Both the position numbers and the translations under genes were made by a program. 64,000 bases of DNA from Acinetobacter sp. ANC 7912 (GTDB lineage Bacteria; Pseudomonadota; Gammaproteobacteria; Pseudomonadales; Moraxellaceae). Every line of letters begins with the position of its first letter. The first letter of the stretch is position 1. This document shows positions 30,056-38,457 of this stretch, piece by piece. Under the pieces are notes generated by a model that worked only from the letters and a program-made list of their open reading frames with translations, did not search any database and had not been told where the DNA came from. The DNA is taken from positions 2,728,001-2,792,000 of the forward strand of contig NZ_CP156795.1 of the NCBI RefSeq assembly GCF_039862785.1. Reading direction: 5' to 3'.

Positions 30056-30952
30056 TTAAGCTTCAACTGCATTTAAAACACGTTCTGCAAACATTTCTGC
30101 GGTACGTGCAGCTGCTGCAGTCATAATGTCGAGGTTACCTGCATATTTCGGCAGGAAGTCACCCAGACCTTCAACTTCAAGGAAGATCGATACGCGGTTG
30201 CCATCAAATACTGGACCATTGACCAGCTTGTAACCTGGTACGTATTTTTGAACTTCTTTGATCATCGCGTATACAGATTCAGTGATCGCTGCCTGATCTG
30301 GCTCACCTTCTACTAGACAGTGAACAGTGTCACGCATCATCAGTGGTGGCTCAGCCGGGTTAATGATGATGATCGCTTTACCTTGTTTCGCACCGCCGAC
30401 TTTCTCAATCGCACCTGCAGTCGTACGAGTGAATTCATCGATATTTTTACGCGTACCTGGACCTACAGACTTAGTCGATACAGTCGCGATGATTTCGCCA
30501 TAGTTCACAGGCTGAACGCGAGAAATTGCTGCAACCATAGGAATTGTTGCCTGACCACCACAAGTCACCATGTTTACGTTTGGCACTTCGCCTTGTTCAA
30601 GCAATGCTTCAAGGTTCACTGGCGGTACGCAGTAAGGACCGATTGCAGCTGGAGTCAAGTCGATCATTAACACGCCAAGCTCGTTCAGCTTACGGCTGTT
30701 TTCAGCGTGTACATAAGCGGAAGTTGCATCAAATGCGATTTTGATGTCATCTTCAACTACGTGAGGAAGCAGACCATCTACACCTTCAGCAGTGGTTTTT
30801 AGGCCCATTTTCGCTGCACGCGCCAGACCTTCAGAAGTTGGGTCAATACCCACCATCCATACTGGTTCTAACCATTCGCTACGTTGCAGTTTATAAAGCA
30901 AGTCAGTACCAATGTTACCTGGACCGATCAATGCACATTTAATCTTTTTCAT
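30056..30952 (-). CDS. mhpF: acetaldehyde dehydrogenase (acylating)
   Basis: MhpF oxidises acetaldehyde to acetyl-CoA with NAD+ and CoA, in complex with MhpE. It has 298 residues: NAD loop [14 protein letters not shown] at the N-terminus, catalytic Cys131 in [10 protein letters not shown], and [16 protein letters not shown]. It ends 11 nt before mhpE starts and starts 22 nt after mhpD ends, consistent with one operon. Confidence 0.96.
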   Translation of the reverse strand: MKKIKCALIGPGNIGTDLLYKLQRSEWLEPVWMVGIDPTSEGLARAAKMGLKTTAEGVDGLLPHVVEDDIKIAFDATSAYVHAENSRKLNELGVLMIDLTPAAIGPYCVPPVNLEALLEQGEVPNVNMVTCGGQATIPMVAAISRVQPVNYGEIIATVSTKSVGPGTRKNIDEFTRTTAGAIEKVGGAKQGKAIIIINPAEPPLMMRDTVHCLVEGEPDQAAITESVYAMIKEVQKYVPGYKLVNGPVFDGNRVSIFLEVEGLGDFLPKYAGNLDIMTAAAARTAEMFAERVLNAVEA

Positions 30953-30974
30953 GAATGTACTCTCTTATATTCCC

Positions 30975-31772
30975 TTATTCAGCAGCAAAAGCAGCTGTTA
31001 CAGAACCGAAGCCTTCAATTTCAACTTTAAATTCGTCGCCTGGTTGTGCGACAACCATTGGACCCAAAGCACCAGTCAGGATGATGTCGCCTTTCAGCAA
31101 TGGACGGCCACGACGTACCATTTCGTCTGCCAGCCACACAGCAGCGTTTAATGGGTTTGCCAGACATGCTTTACCCACGCCTTGAGAAACCACTTCGTCG
31201 CCACGTGTCATGACCATCTTGCAGTTCACAAGATCAAGGTTTTTCAGTTTGACAGGCTTAGAGCCCAGAACGAATGCAGCAGAAGATGCATTATCAGCCA
31301 CAGTATCGATCAAGCTGATTTTCCAGTTTTCGATACGGCTATCGACCACTTCTACCGCAGGCAATGCATAATCAGTTGCACTGATAATGTCTGCATACGT
31401 GTGTTTTGCTTTGGTTAAGTCTTCTTTGATCACCAATGCAATTTCTGCTTCAACTTTCGGTTGAATCAATAGACCTGCAGGAATCGCTTCACCATCACCA
31501 TAGGCCATATCGGCAAATAACATACCGAAGTCAGGTTGGTCTACACCGAGTTGCGCTTGAACAACTTTAGATGTCAAACCGATTTTACGACCGACCAAAC
31601 GGCGACCTTCAGACAATGCACGCTCTGTATTTACTTCCTGAACGGCGTATGCGATATCCACGTCAGCACTTTCACCACCAAGTTGTGGACGGATCGGTGC
31701 GATCGCAGTTTTTGATAATTCAGCGCTACGTAATGCTTGTGCAACTGATTCAACAACAGCAGAATTCGACAT
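30975..31772 (-). CDS. mhpD: 2-keto-4-pentenoate (2-hydroxypentadienoate) hydratase
   Basis: MhpD hydrates 2-hydroxypenta-2,4-dienoate to 4-hydroxy-2-oxovalerate. From the chosen ATG it has 265 residues. Fumarylacetoacetase-fold metal ligands are expected in QPKVEAEIALVI (Glu-x-Glu) and in the LPAVEVVDSRIENWK segment. AAGGAAAC lies 6 nt upstream of 31772; the upstream ATG at 31793 is less likely. First gene of mhpDFE. Confidence 0.95.
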   Translation of the reverse strand: MSNSAVVESVAQALRSAELSKTAIAPIRPQLGGESADVDIAYAVQEVNTERALSEGRRLVGRKIGLTSKVVQAQLGVDQPDFGMLFADMAYGDGEAIPAGLLIQPKVEAEIALVIKEDLTKAKHTYADIISATDYALPAVEVVDSRIENWKISLIDTVADNASSAAFVLGSKPVKLKNLDLVNCKMVMTRGDEVVSQGVGKACLANPLNAAVWLADEMVRRGRPLLKGDIILTGALGPMVVAQPGDEFKVEIEGFGSVTAAFAAE

Positions 31773-32181
31773 CAATGTTTCCTTAAACTGCAAAAATGAG
31801 GCTTATGCTGAAATCCAGAAATAGACCTCAACAAACCGCGATACGAGCATCTGCAATTTGGGAAATAGACCTATCCTGAAAAGAGCATAAAAATAAACAG
31901 TCTAAGAATGGGAAAATTAGGAAACGAATGCCAATAGTTATTTTATTTTTTGCTATAGCTATTAACTATAAATATTTATTATATTAATTGAATAAAAACA
32001 GTGATTTATTTATTTTCTCCAGAAAAATTCCGAGTGAAATCATCAACAATATTCTTGGTTTAATTTGGTCAAGTTTGCAGCATTAGACTAAAAGATGAGA
32101 CTAAAAGCACGAATTTAACCCAGTTACAGGCATTCCCGGTTACTAGAATACCTGTTTCTTAATGAAAAGCAGAATACCAGA
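31773..32181. other. promoter region of mhpDFE and gap to next gene
   Basis: About 410 bp, AT-rich, no supported ORF. Half-sites ATAGT (31934-31938), CTATAG (31953-31958) and ACTAT (31965-31969) resemble those at the hcaE/hcaR promoter and lie about 165-200 bp upstream of mhpD. A weak ACAGGCATT/AATACCTGT hairpin near 32124-32155 may end the transcript of the next gene. Confidence 0.45.
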
Positions 32182-32850
32182 TTAAATCGCTTCCTTCCAT
32201 TGGACTTTAGCCAATAAAAACTCATGCAAACTGCTGACATCATTCACAATCGACAGCGGATTAAACTGCGCCAAAGTCTCTGGCGTATGCACGCCATAAG
32301 CCACACCAACACTTGGCATGGCAATATTCATGGCCATTTCCAGGTCATAAGAGGTATCCCCCACCATAATCGCTTCATGCGCATTTACTCCAGTTTCAGC
32401 CAGAATTTCTTCCAGCATTAGTGGATGCGGTTTGGAACGGGTTTCACTGGCTGCACGGGTGGCATGAAATAGCTCTAAACTATTTGTCTGCTTTAGCACT
32501 CGGTCTAAACCTTTACGGCTTTTCCCCGTTGCCACCGCCAGCTTAATCCCTTCACCTTTTAAGCTATATAGCATGTCTGACACGCCATCGAACCAGGCAT
32601 CATTCACCGAGTTTGCCACATAGTGTTCTGAATAGGCTTGCAGAATATCCGCATGTAATTCTGGCACAGTTGGAAACAAACGCTGTGCCACTTCAGGCAG
32701 ACCCAGCCCGATAATGCTCTTCGCATCTGCATCGGTCAGCGGTTGCTGAAACTGCTGCGCAGCAAACTGTAGGCTCGACACGATCTGACCCACTGAATCA
32801 AATAAAGTGCCATCCCAATCAAAAATGACCAGTTTTATAGGTGAATTCAT
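32182..32850 (-). CDS. HAD-IA hydrolase, phosphoglycolate-phosphatase-like
   Basis: A 222-residue HAD phosphatase with motif I VIFDWDGTLFDS, motif II LAVATGKSRKGLDRVL, motif III Lys in RSKPHPLMLEEIL and motif IV MVGDTSYDLEMAMN. The helical cap between motifs I and II marks subfamily IA. Gph, PpaX or a general phosphatase role are all possible. It is convergent with nothing and lies next to rluC on the same strand, a common proteobacterial association, but about 300 bp of repeats separate them. Confidence 0.85.
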   Translation of the reverse strand: MNSPIKLVIFDWDGTLFDSVGQIVSSLQFAAQQFQQPLTDADAKSIIGLGLPEVAQRLFPTVPELHADILQAYSEHYVANSVNDAWFDGVSDMLYSLKGEGIKLAVATGKSRKGLDRVLKQTNSLELFHATRAASETRSKPHPLMLEEILAETGVNAHEAIMVGDTSYDLEMAMNIAMPSVGVAYGVHTPETLAQFNPLSIVNDVSSLHEFLLAKVQWKEAI

Positions 32851-33169
32851 ATAAGGTTCCTAGTATTTGATTCAGTGTCTGTAAGCCCTCTTCTTCTAGG
32901 AGAGGGTTTAGGAGAGGTGAGTTAACTTAATTCACTACCACAATTAACGTCAGTGAGCAGCTGTTTCTGCATAGGTATTATCTACTTTTCAAGGATGAAA
33001 AGTAGCAAAAAATCCTTTGTTACGCTGATGGTACATCCCTATACCACAGCGTAACGGCGACATCCCTGTCGCCTTTCACGCATTTCAAATGCAGATATCA
33101 TTTACTACCGCAACTTTTCCTCTCCTGAGAGGAGACTTGCACAGCAGTGCGACTCAAGGAGAGAGTTTT
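32851..33169. other. intergenic region made of repeats
   Basis: This 319-bp gap holds CCCTCT...AGAGGG-type repeats near 32888-32910, the three-hairpin element copy B, and a CCTCTCCTGAGAGGAG hairpin near 33118-33135 followed by an AAGGAGAGAG motif. No gene is supported. It resembles a stack of interspersed intergenic repeats. Confidence 0.55.
32983..33073 (+). repeat. three-hairpin interspersed repeat, copy B
   Basis: TACTTTTCA/TGAAAAGTA (32983-33004); TTACGCTG...GGTA/TACC...CAGCGTAA (33020-33054); GGCGAC/GTCGCC (33056-33073). Same order and spacing as copy A read on its minus strand. Stem changes compensate: GCGGC/GCCGC becomes GCGAC/GTCGC, and CTAAACTG/CAGTTTAG becomes TTACGCTG/CAGCGTAA. 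The loops of the second and third hairpins carry CATCCCT. Confidence 0.75.
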
Positions 33170-34108
33170 TTAATCCGGCTTCTGCGCTCTTAACTGCGCC
33201 ACCAGACTCTGCATATCTTCCGGCAATGGTGCTTCAATCACTGGATAACCCGGAATTTCCAGACGCATTGCATGCAGACACAAACGACGTGGTTTCGGTC
33301 CATTGTATTCAGTCTGGTGACCGTATTTTTCATCCCCAACTAACGGGTGACCAATACTCAAACCATGCACACGAATCTGGTGGGTACGACCAGACAGCGG
33401 AGAGGCATACACCAGTGTCGCATGCATAAACCGCTCTGCCACATTCCACTGGGTTTTAGACTCTTTGCCTTCTTTAGAGACACGGACACGACGTTCACCA
33501 TTAGACAATTCGTAACGGTGTAAAGGTGCATCAATCAGTTGCTTGTCCAGCGTCACCTGACCTTTGACAATGGCAGCATAGGTTTTACGGATTTTGTGTT
33601 CACGTAGCATATCTTGTAGCGTTTTTAAGGTACTACGCTTTTTCGAGATCATCACCAGACCGGAAGTATCACGGTCAATGCGGTGAATCAACTCCAGATA
33701 TTTTTTACCAGTTGCTGCACGCAGGCCTTCGATCAGACCATAAGCCACACCGCTACCACCATGAACGGCAATTCCCGATGGCTTATTCACCACCATCAAA
33801 CCTTCATCTTCATACACCACACGCGCCAAAAGGCCTTGTGCCACTTTGTCAGACACTGGCGCAGCAGACTCATCTTTTTGTTCATAACGGATGGGGGCAA
33901 CACGAATCTGGTCACCAATATTCAGTTTGGTTTCTGCCTTAATCCGTTTTTTGTTAACGCGAACCTGGCCTTCACGGATCAAACGATAGATGCGGCTTTT
34001 GGGTACACCTTTCAGACGACTAAACAGGAAATTATCGATTCGCTGTCCGTCTTGGTGTTCATCCACCTCAAACCACGTGACGTTTTGCCATTGTTGCGTA
34101 GAATTCAT
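33170..34108 (-). CDS. rluC: 23S rRNA pseudouridine synthase RluC
   Basis: RluC makes pseudouridines in 23S rRNA (E. coli positions 955, 2504 and 2580). The 312 residues contain an N-terminal S4 RNA-binding domain (about 20-75, IDNFLFSRLKGVPKSRIYRLIREGQVRVNKK) and the RluA-type catalytic domain with nucleophile Asp145 in LIHRIDRDTSG, then SGRTHQIRVH and PRRLCLHAMRL. Divergent from rne, the usual gamma-proteobacterial pairing. Confidence 0.96.
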   Translation of the reverse strand: MNSTQQWQNVTWFEVDEHQDGQRIDNFLFSRLKGVPKSRIYRLIREGQVRVNKKRIKAETKLNIGDQIRVAPIRYEQKDESAAPVSDKVAQGLLARVVYEDEGLMVVNKPSGIAVHGGSGVAYGLIEGLRAATGKKYLELIHRIDRDTSGLVMISKKRSTLKTLQDMLREHKIRKTYAAIVKGQVTLDKQLIDAPLHRYELSNGERRVRVSKEGKESKTQWNVAERFMHATLVYASPLSGRTHQIRVHGLSIGHPLVGDEKYGHQTEYNGPKPRRLCLHAMRLEIPGYPVIEAPLPEDMQSLVAQLRAQKPD

Positions 34109-34883
34109 ACAGTTACTATGACCTAAAAATTGATTGAAATTGATTAAATATTGATCACTTAGGCTATGCTTTACACAAGAAACATAAGCTTAGCCCATAG
34201 GCAGATGATGCAAGGTTTGATATAGTCAGCGCACGGAAACCATCGTTTGTGAGTGAAAGTGAGTGACTGCCAGGTCTAATTCTGTGCATGATCATTCAAT
34301 TAAAGCCTCACATAATACGGGAAGGTCCCAAAAGAATTATGCCGACGCCGAAGGCTTATTATATCGGCAAAAAAGCAAACTGTTGCGTTTAATTGTACCT
34401 CGGGTACATAAATCAGTTTGCCGGAAAAAATATGCTGCCAACTTTGTTGGCTTTTAAACGTAAACTGATACACATCAGATTAGTCGCACCCTGGAAAACG
34501 ACTTCAGGCTACAGCGTCTGATGCATTGGATCTGCACAGTTTGTAAAGATACGACGATAATTCCGTATCAAGACACTCTATCTACAAAGAAGAGATGCTC
34601 TTCGAGCAATGTGACAGTGAAAGTTACTCACATCCAATGCACCGCTCGTCCGCCAGTGAAGCGTTCAGGTGACTTTAATCGTTTAAAGATTGAAGCCGTA
34701 TTGCCATCATCAATACGTGAATCAAAAAACCGAAGCTGATCTATATCAAAATAGACGCCGGGAATAAAAGACTCAGACCACGATGCCAAAACATTTGCGA
34801 TCTGAGCCATTGATCCGTGATGTTTGATGTTCGCTACGTGAATAGCGATTTTTTGGTGTGTATCACTATAAGGTGTTACACCC
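34109..34883 (+). promoter_or_regulatory. long structured leader of rne
   Basis: No gene fits in the 775 bp between rluC and rne. Nested hairpins follow one another: CATAAT/ATTATG around GGG/CCC (34311-34341); GCCGA/TCGGC around GCC/GGC (34341-34368); GCAAACTG/CAGTTTGC around TGTACC/GGTACA (34375-34421); GCCAAC-TTT-GTTGGC-TTTT (34437-34455); then TCGCTA/TAGCGA followed by TTTTTT (34831-34854), 30 nt before the rne ATG. E. coli RNase E controls its own mRNA through such a leader; equivalence here is inference. A TATAGT near 34221 may be the promoter -10. Confidence 0.55.
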
Positions 34884-37800
34884 ATGAAACGTATGTTGAT
34901 TAATGCAACACATGCCGAAGAAATTCGCGTTGCACTTGTCACTGGTCAGCGTCTTTACGATTTCGATTTAGAAAATCGTACCCGTGAACAAAAAAAATCG
35001 AATATCTATAAAGGTCACGTCACTCGCGTAGAACCTTCTTTGGAAGCAGTATTCGTTGAATACGGTGCAGGCCGCCAAGGCTTCCTTTCAATGCGAGAAA
35101 TCGCAAGCTCTTATTTCAAGGCAGATCCTCGCCAGACTTCAAATATCCGTGAACTGATTACTGAAGGCACAGAACTTCTGGTTCAGGTTGAAAAAGAAGA
35201 ACGTGGCAACAAAGGTGCTGCTCTTTCTACTTTCATCTCACTTGCTGGTCGTTATCTGGTCTTGATGCCAAACAACCCGAAAGGTGGTGGTATCAGCCGT
35301 CAGATTTCCGGTTCAGTGCGTGAAGAACTGAAAGAAATGCTGGCGTCTTTAAACGTACCACGTGGTATGAGCGTGATCGTACGTACTGCAGGTATTGGCC
35401 GTACGCAAGAAGAATTGCAACTTGACTTGCAACATCTGCTAGACCTTTGGGCGCAAATCCAAAGCACGGCTAACTCTGGTCCATCACCAATGCTGGTACA
35501 TCAGGAAGCAGGTGTGGTGACTCGTGCCATCCGTGACTATTTACGTGATGATGTTGCTGAAATCCTGATTGACTCTGAACAAGCTTACAACGAAGCCTAT
35601 AACTTCGTAAAAGCGGTCATGCCACGCCAGTTAGACAAGCTGAAAACCTATACTTTAAATGAGCCTTTATTCGCTCACTTTGGTATCGAAAGCCAGATTC
35701 AAACTGCTTATGAACGTGAAGTAAAACTACCTTCTGGCGGTTCGATCGTGATTGACCAGACTGAAGCATTGGTTTCAATCGACATCAACTCAGCAAAATC
35801 AACCCGTGGTCAGGACGTTGAAGACACCGCGCTGAACACCAACCTTGAAGCTGCAGAAGAAATTGCACGCCAGTTACGTTTACGTGATATCGGTGGCTTG
35901 GTGGTGATCGACTTTATCGACATGACCAAAGACCGCAACCAGCGTATGGTAGAAGCGAAACTGCGTGAAGCAACGCAAAGCGACCGTGCACGGATCCAGT
36001 TCGGCCAGCTGTCACGTTTCGGCCTGATGGAAATGAGCCGTCAACGTCTGCGTCCTTCACTTGAAGAAGCAACTGGCTATGTTTGCCCACGTTGTCATGG
36101 TACCGGTATGGTTCGTGACCTGCGTTCTCTATCCCTTTCAATCATGCGTAAAGTGGAAGAAATTGCCCTGCGTGAACGTCATGGTGAAGTTCAGGTTGAA
36201 GTACCAGTAGAAATCGCGGCATTCCTGCTCAATGAAAAACGTCACAGCCTAGTATATCTGGAACAGACTTCCAATGTTCGTGTGACTGTACTGCCTCACC
36301 CTCACTTAGAAACTCCACATTACGAGATTTCTTATAACCCAGAAGGCTTTGCACCAACCAGTTATGAACGCACTGAAGCAACCCGTTCAAGCGAAAAAGA
36401 GTTGGGCTACGAAGCTTCTGAATGGCATCTGGAAGAAGAACAGCACGCACTTGCTATTGCATCGGCTCCAGCACAACCGCAAAACGGCAAAAACAACAAA
36501 CGCCGCAATAACCAGAATGCACAGCAGGCACCTGCTGCAGCACAACCAGCACCTGCACAAGCTGCTACTGCTCCAACTGCCAGCCCATGTGCATGGCTAG
36601 AAAACCTGTTTGTACAAAAACAGGCAACCACAATTGATCAATCCCGTACTGCAAACAATGCCGCAGCAGCGATTGAACAGATGGTCAACAGCGGCGCAGT
36701 AAGTCGTGGTCAGTTCGGTCAGGTTGCTGCACCTACAGCAGCAGCGCCAGTCCAGGCAGCTCCAGCAGTCGCACCTGCAGCGGCTAGCAATGCTTATCTG
36801 GCACCATCGACTGTAGTCCACAAACCTGAACGTGATCAGACTGAAAAAGCTGAACATGAGAAATCACAACGCAACAAGAAACAGCGTAACAAGCACAAAG
36901 AGCCACGTGATTCTCAGCAGCACGACAATGCACAACATCAGGTGCATGAAGAAGTGGTTCAGTTGTCTCGCCAGGAACAACGCCAGGAAGCACGTGAAAA
37001 TAAACAACGTGGTTCTCGCCGTCAGCACCATAACGAGTCTGCACAACAAGGTGATAATCAGGGCAATGAGCAACAGCAAAATGTGCCACGTCGTGACCGC
37101 CGTAACCAGCCACGTCCAGAACGTCCAAATCGCCACCGCGATCAAAGCGTGCTGAACGAGCAAGCTGCTGCGCCAGCGCCAGTGGTTGAAGCTCCGGTCG
37201 TGAATGAACAGCAAGTGCGTGTCGAACTTGTTGATGCACCGCGTCAGGAAGTAACTGCAACTGCGATGGTCGTGAACATTGACCAGGGTCAAAGCGAAAT
37301 CGTGGCACTGAACGGTACTGCACCTGTGGTTGCTGCTCCAGCTGAAACTGCACCTGAAAAGGCGCCAGCGGTAGCTACCATGGCAGCAGAACTGGAACAG
37401 AAAACTGAAGCGGTTGAACTGACTGAACCACCTGCTCCAGCGGCTGCACTTGAACAGGCAGCGCCGAAAGCTGCGGAAAAAACCCGTGCCAGCAATGACC
37501 CACGTCAACGTCGTCGTGACCGTCGTGCCGCACAAGGTCAGCAGGCTCAGGTTGAACAAGTGCGTCCAAGTCAGGTACCAACCCTTGGTCAATACACTGT
37601 CGGCACGCTGATCCGTCATGTTTACGGTGAAGACTGCTCAGTGCTGATCGAACAGTTCGGCCTGATGGCAACCTTCAACCGTGCACTGGACAAGTTCACT
37701 CAACAGTACAACGAAAGCCTTGCGGCTCAAGCAGTTGTTGAGAAGAAACCCGTAACGCGTGATGTAGAAGTAGCGAAAGCTCAGCCTGAACCAGAGCCAG

Positions 37801-38285
37801 CTCCGGTACTGGATCTGACTCCACCTAAACCTGTAGCAACCAAACGTGTAGCGAATGATCCACGTGAACGTCGTCGTCTGGCAAAACTTGCTGCAGAACA
37901 AGCACTTGAGCAGGCTAAACAGGCAGCTCAACAAACTGAAGAAAAAGCTGAAGCACAAGCTGAACAGCCGCTAGCTGAACCGGCTGCAGAAGCTCAAGCA
38001 GTTGCAGCAGAGCCTGCTGAAACTGTAGAGGCGCTGAAGACTGAACAGGTAGCTGAAGCTCCTGCACAGCTAGAATTGGCTGAACAGGCTGAACCAGCAA
38101 CTGCGGAAGCTGAGCAATCAACAGCAGAAGCAGCGCCAGTTGCAGAAGAAAATGCAGCTGAAACAGCTAAGCCAAAGGCTGAAACAGTGGAAGCAGCACC
38201 AGCGAAAGCTGAGAAATCGCCTGCCCGCCCACGTCGTCCACGTGGTCGTCCACCGAAAAAAGCCAATACTGCAACTGAATCATAA
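34884..38285 (+). CDS. rne: ribonuclease E
   Basis: RNase E is the main endonuclease of mRNA decay and rRNA/tRNA processing. The 1133 residues comprise the catalytic half (about 1-510) with [19 protein letters not shown], an S1 domain (about 35-120), DNase I-like catalytic Asp300 (SIDINSA) and Asp343 (VIDFIDM), and the Zn-link CPRCHG starting at Cys401. A low-complexity C-terminal half (about 520-1133) follows, rich in Ala, Gln, Glu and Arg. It contains an Arg-rich block with [10 protein letters not shown] and two NDPRxRRR motifs. One compact island, [20 protein letters not shown], is probably a binding microdomain. It ends in a basic AT-hook-like [11 protein letters not shown]. Confidence 0.96.
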   Translation: MKRMLINATHAEEIRVALVTGQRLYDFDLENRTREQKKSNIYKGHVTRVEPSLEAVFVEYGAGRQGFLSMREIASSYFKADPRQTSNIRELITEGTELLVQVEKEERGNKGAALSTFISLAGRYLVLMPNNPKGGGISRQISGSVREELKEMLASLNVPRGMSVIVRTAGIGRTQEELQLDLQHLLDLWAQIQSTANSGPSPMLVHQEAGVVTRAIRDYLRDDVAEILIDSEQAYNEAYNFVKAVMPRQLDKLKTYTLNEPLFAHFGIESQIQTAYEREVKLPSGGSIVIDQTEALVSIDINSAKSTRGQDVEDTALNTNLEAAEEIARQLRLRDIGGLVVIDFIDMTKDRNQRMVEAKLREATQSDRARIQFGQLSRFGLMEMSRQRLRPSLEEATGYVCPRCHGTGMVRDLRSLSLSIMRKVEEIALRERHGEVQVEVPVEIAAFLLNEKRHSLVYLEQTSNVRVTVLPHPHLETPHYEISYNPEGFAPTSYERTEATRSSEKELGYEASEWHLEEEQHALAIASAPAQPQNGKNNKRRNNQNAQQAPAAAQPAPAQAATAPTASPCAWLENLFVQKQATTIDQSRTANNAAAAIEQMVNSGAVSRGQFGQVAAPTAAAPVQAAPAVAPAAASNAYLAPSTVVHKPERDQTEKAEHEKSQRNKKQRNKHKEPRDSQQHDNAQHQVHEEVVQLSRQEQRQEARENKQRGSRRQHHNESAQQGDNQGNEQQQNVPRRDRRNQPRPERPNRHRDQSVLNEQAAAPAPVVEAPVVNEQQVRVELVDAPRQEVTATAMVVNIDQGQSEIVALNGTAPVVAAPAETAPEKAPAVATMAAELEQKTEAVELTEPPAPAAALEQAAPKAAEKTRASNDPRQRRRDRRAAQGQQAQVEQVRPSQVPTLGQYTVGTLIRHVYGEDCSVLIEQFGLMATFNRALDKFTQQYNESLAAQAVVEKKPVTRDVEVAKAQPEPEPAPVLDLTPPKPVATKRVANDPRERRRLAKLAAEQALEQAKQAAQQTEEKAEAQAEQPLAEPAAEAQAVAAEPAETVEALKTEQVAEAPAQLELAEQAEPATAEAEQSTAEAAPVAEENAAETAKPKAETVEAAPAKAEKSPARPRRPRGRPPKKANTATES

Positions 38286-38306
38286 TTTGCCGAATTGCAG
38301 TGAACT

Positions 38307-38344
38307 AAAAAAACCTAGTCATTCCGGTGGCTAGGTTTTTTTTG
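38307..38344 (+). terminator. intrinsic terminator of rne
   Basis: AAAAAACCTAG / CTAGGTTTTTTTT with a 12-nt loop, 22 nt after the stop. Confidence 0.9.
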
Positions 38345-38363
38345 CTAGATTCTGTCAAATTAG

Positions 38364-38385
38364 GTTGATTACTCTTGGAATCAAC
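38364..38385. promoter_or_regulatory. dyad upstream of the acyl-CoA synthetase gene
   Basis: GTTGATT and AATCAAC form a perfect 7-bp inverted repeat with an 8-bp spacer, 73 bp upstream of the start. A repressor site is possible; the factor is unknown. Confidence 0.35.
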
Positions 38386-38457
38386 GATTAAAAATACAAT
38401 GGACAGTTACTGCATATTTATTGCGCGTATCGGATACGTAGAAGAAATAGGATTACC

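Noticed and set aside
34263..34739. Two ORFs of 64 and 72 codons in the rne leader
   Set aside because: No ribosome sites and unnatural composition; they overlap the hairpins better explained as RNA structure.
36784..37671. Long antisense ORFs (70-251 codons) opposite the rne tail
   Set aside because: They are mirror frames of Ala/Gln/Glu-rich repeats, have biased Cys/Ser/Val or His/Gln composition, lack ribosome sites and overlap each other.
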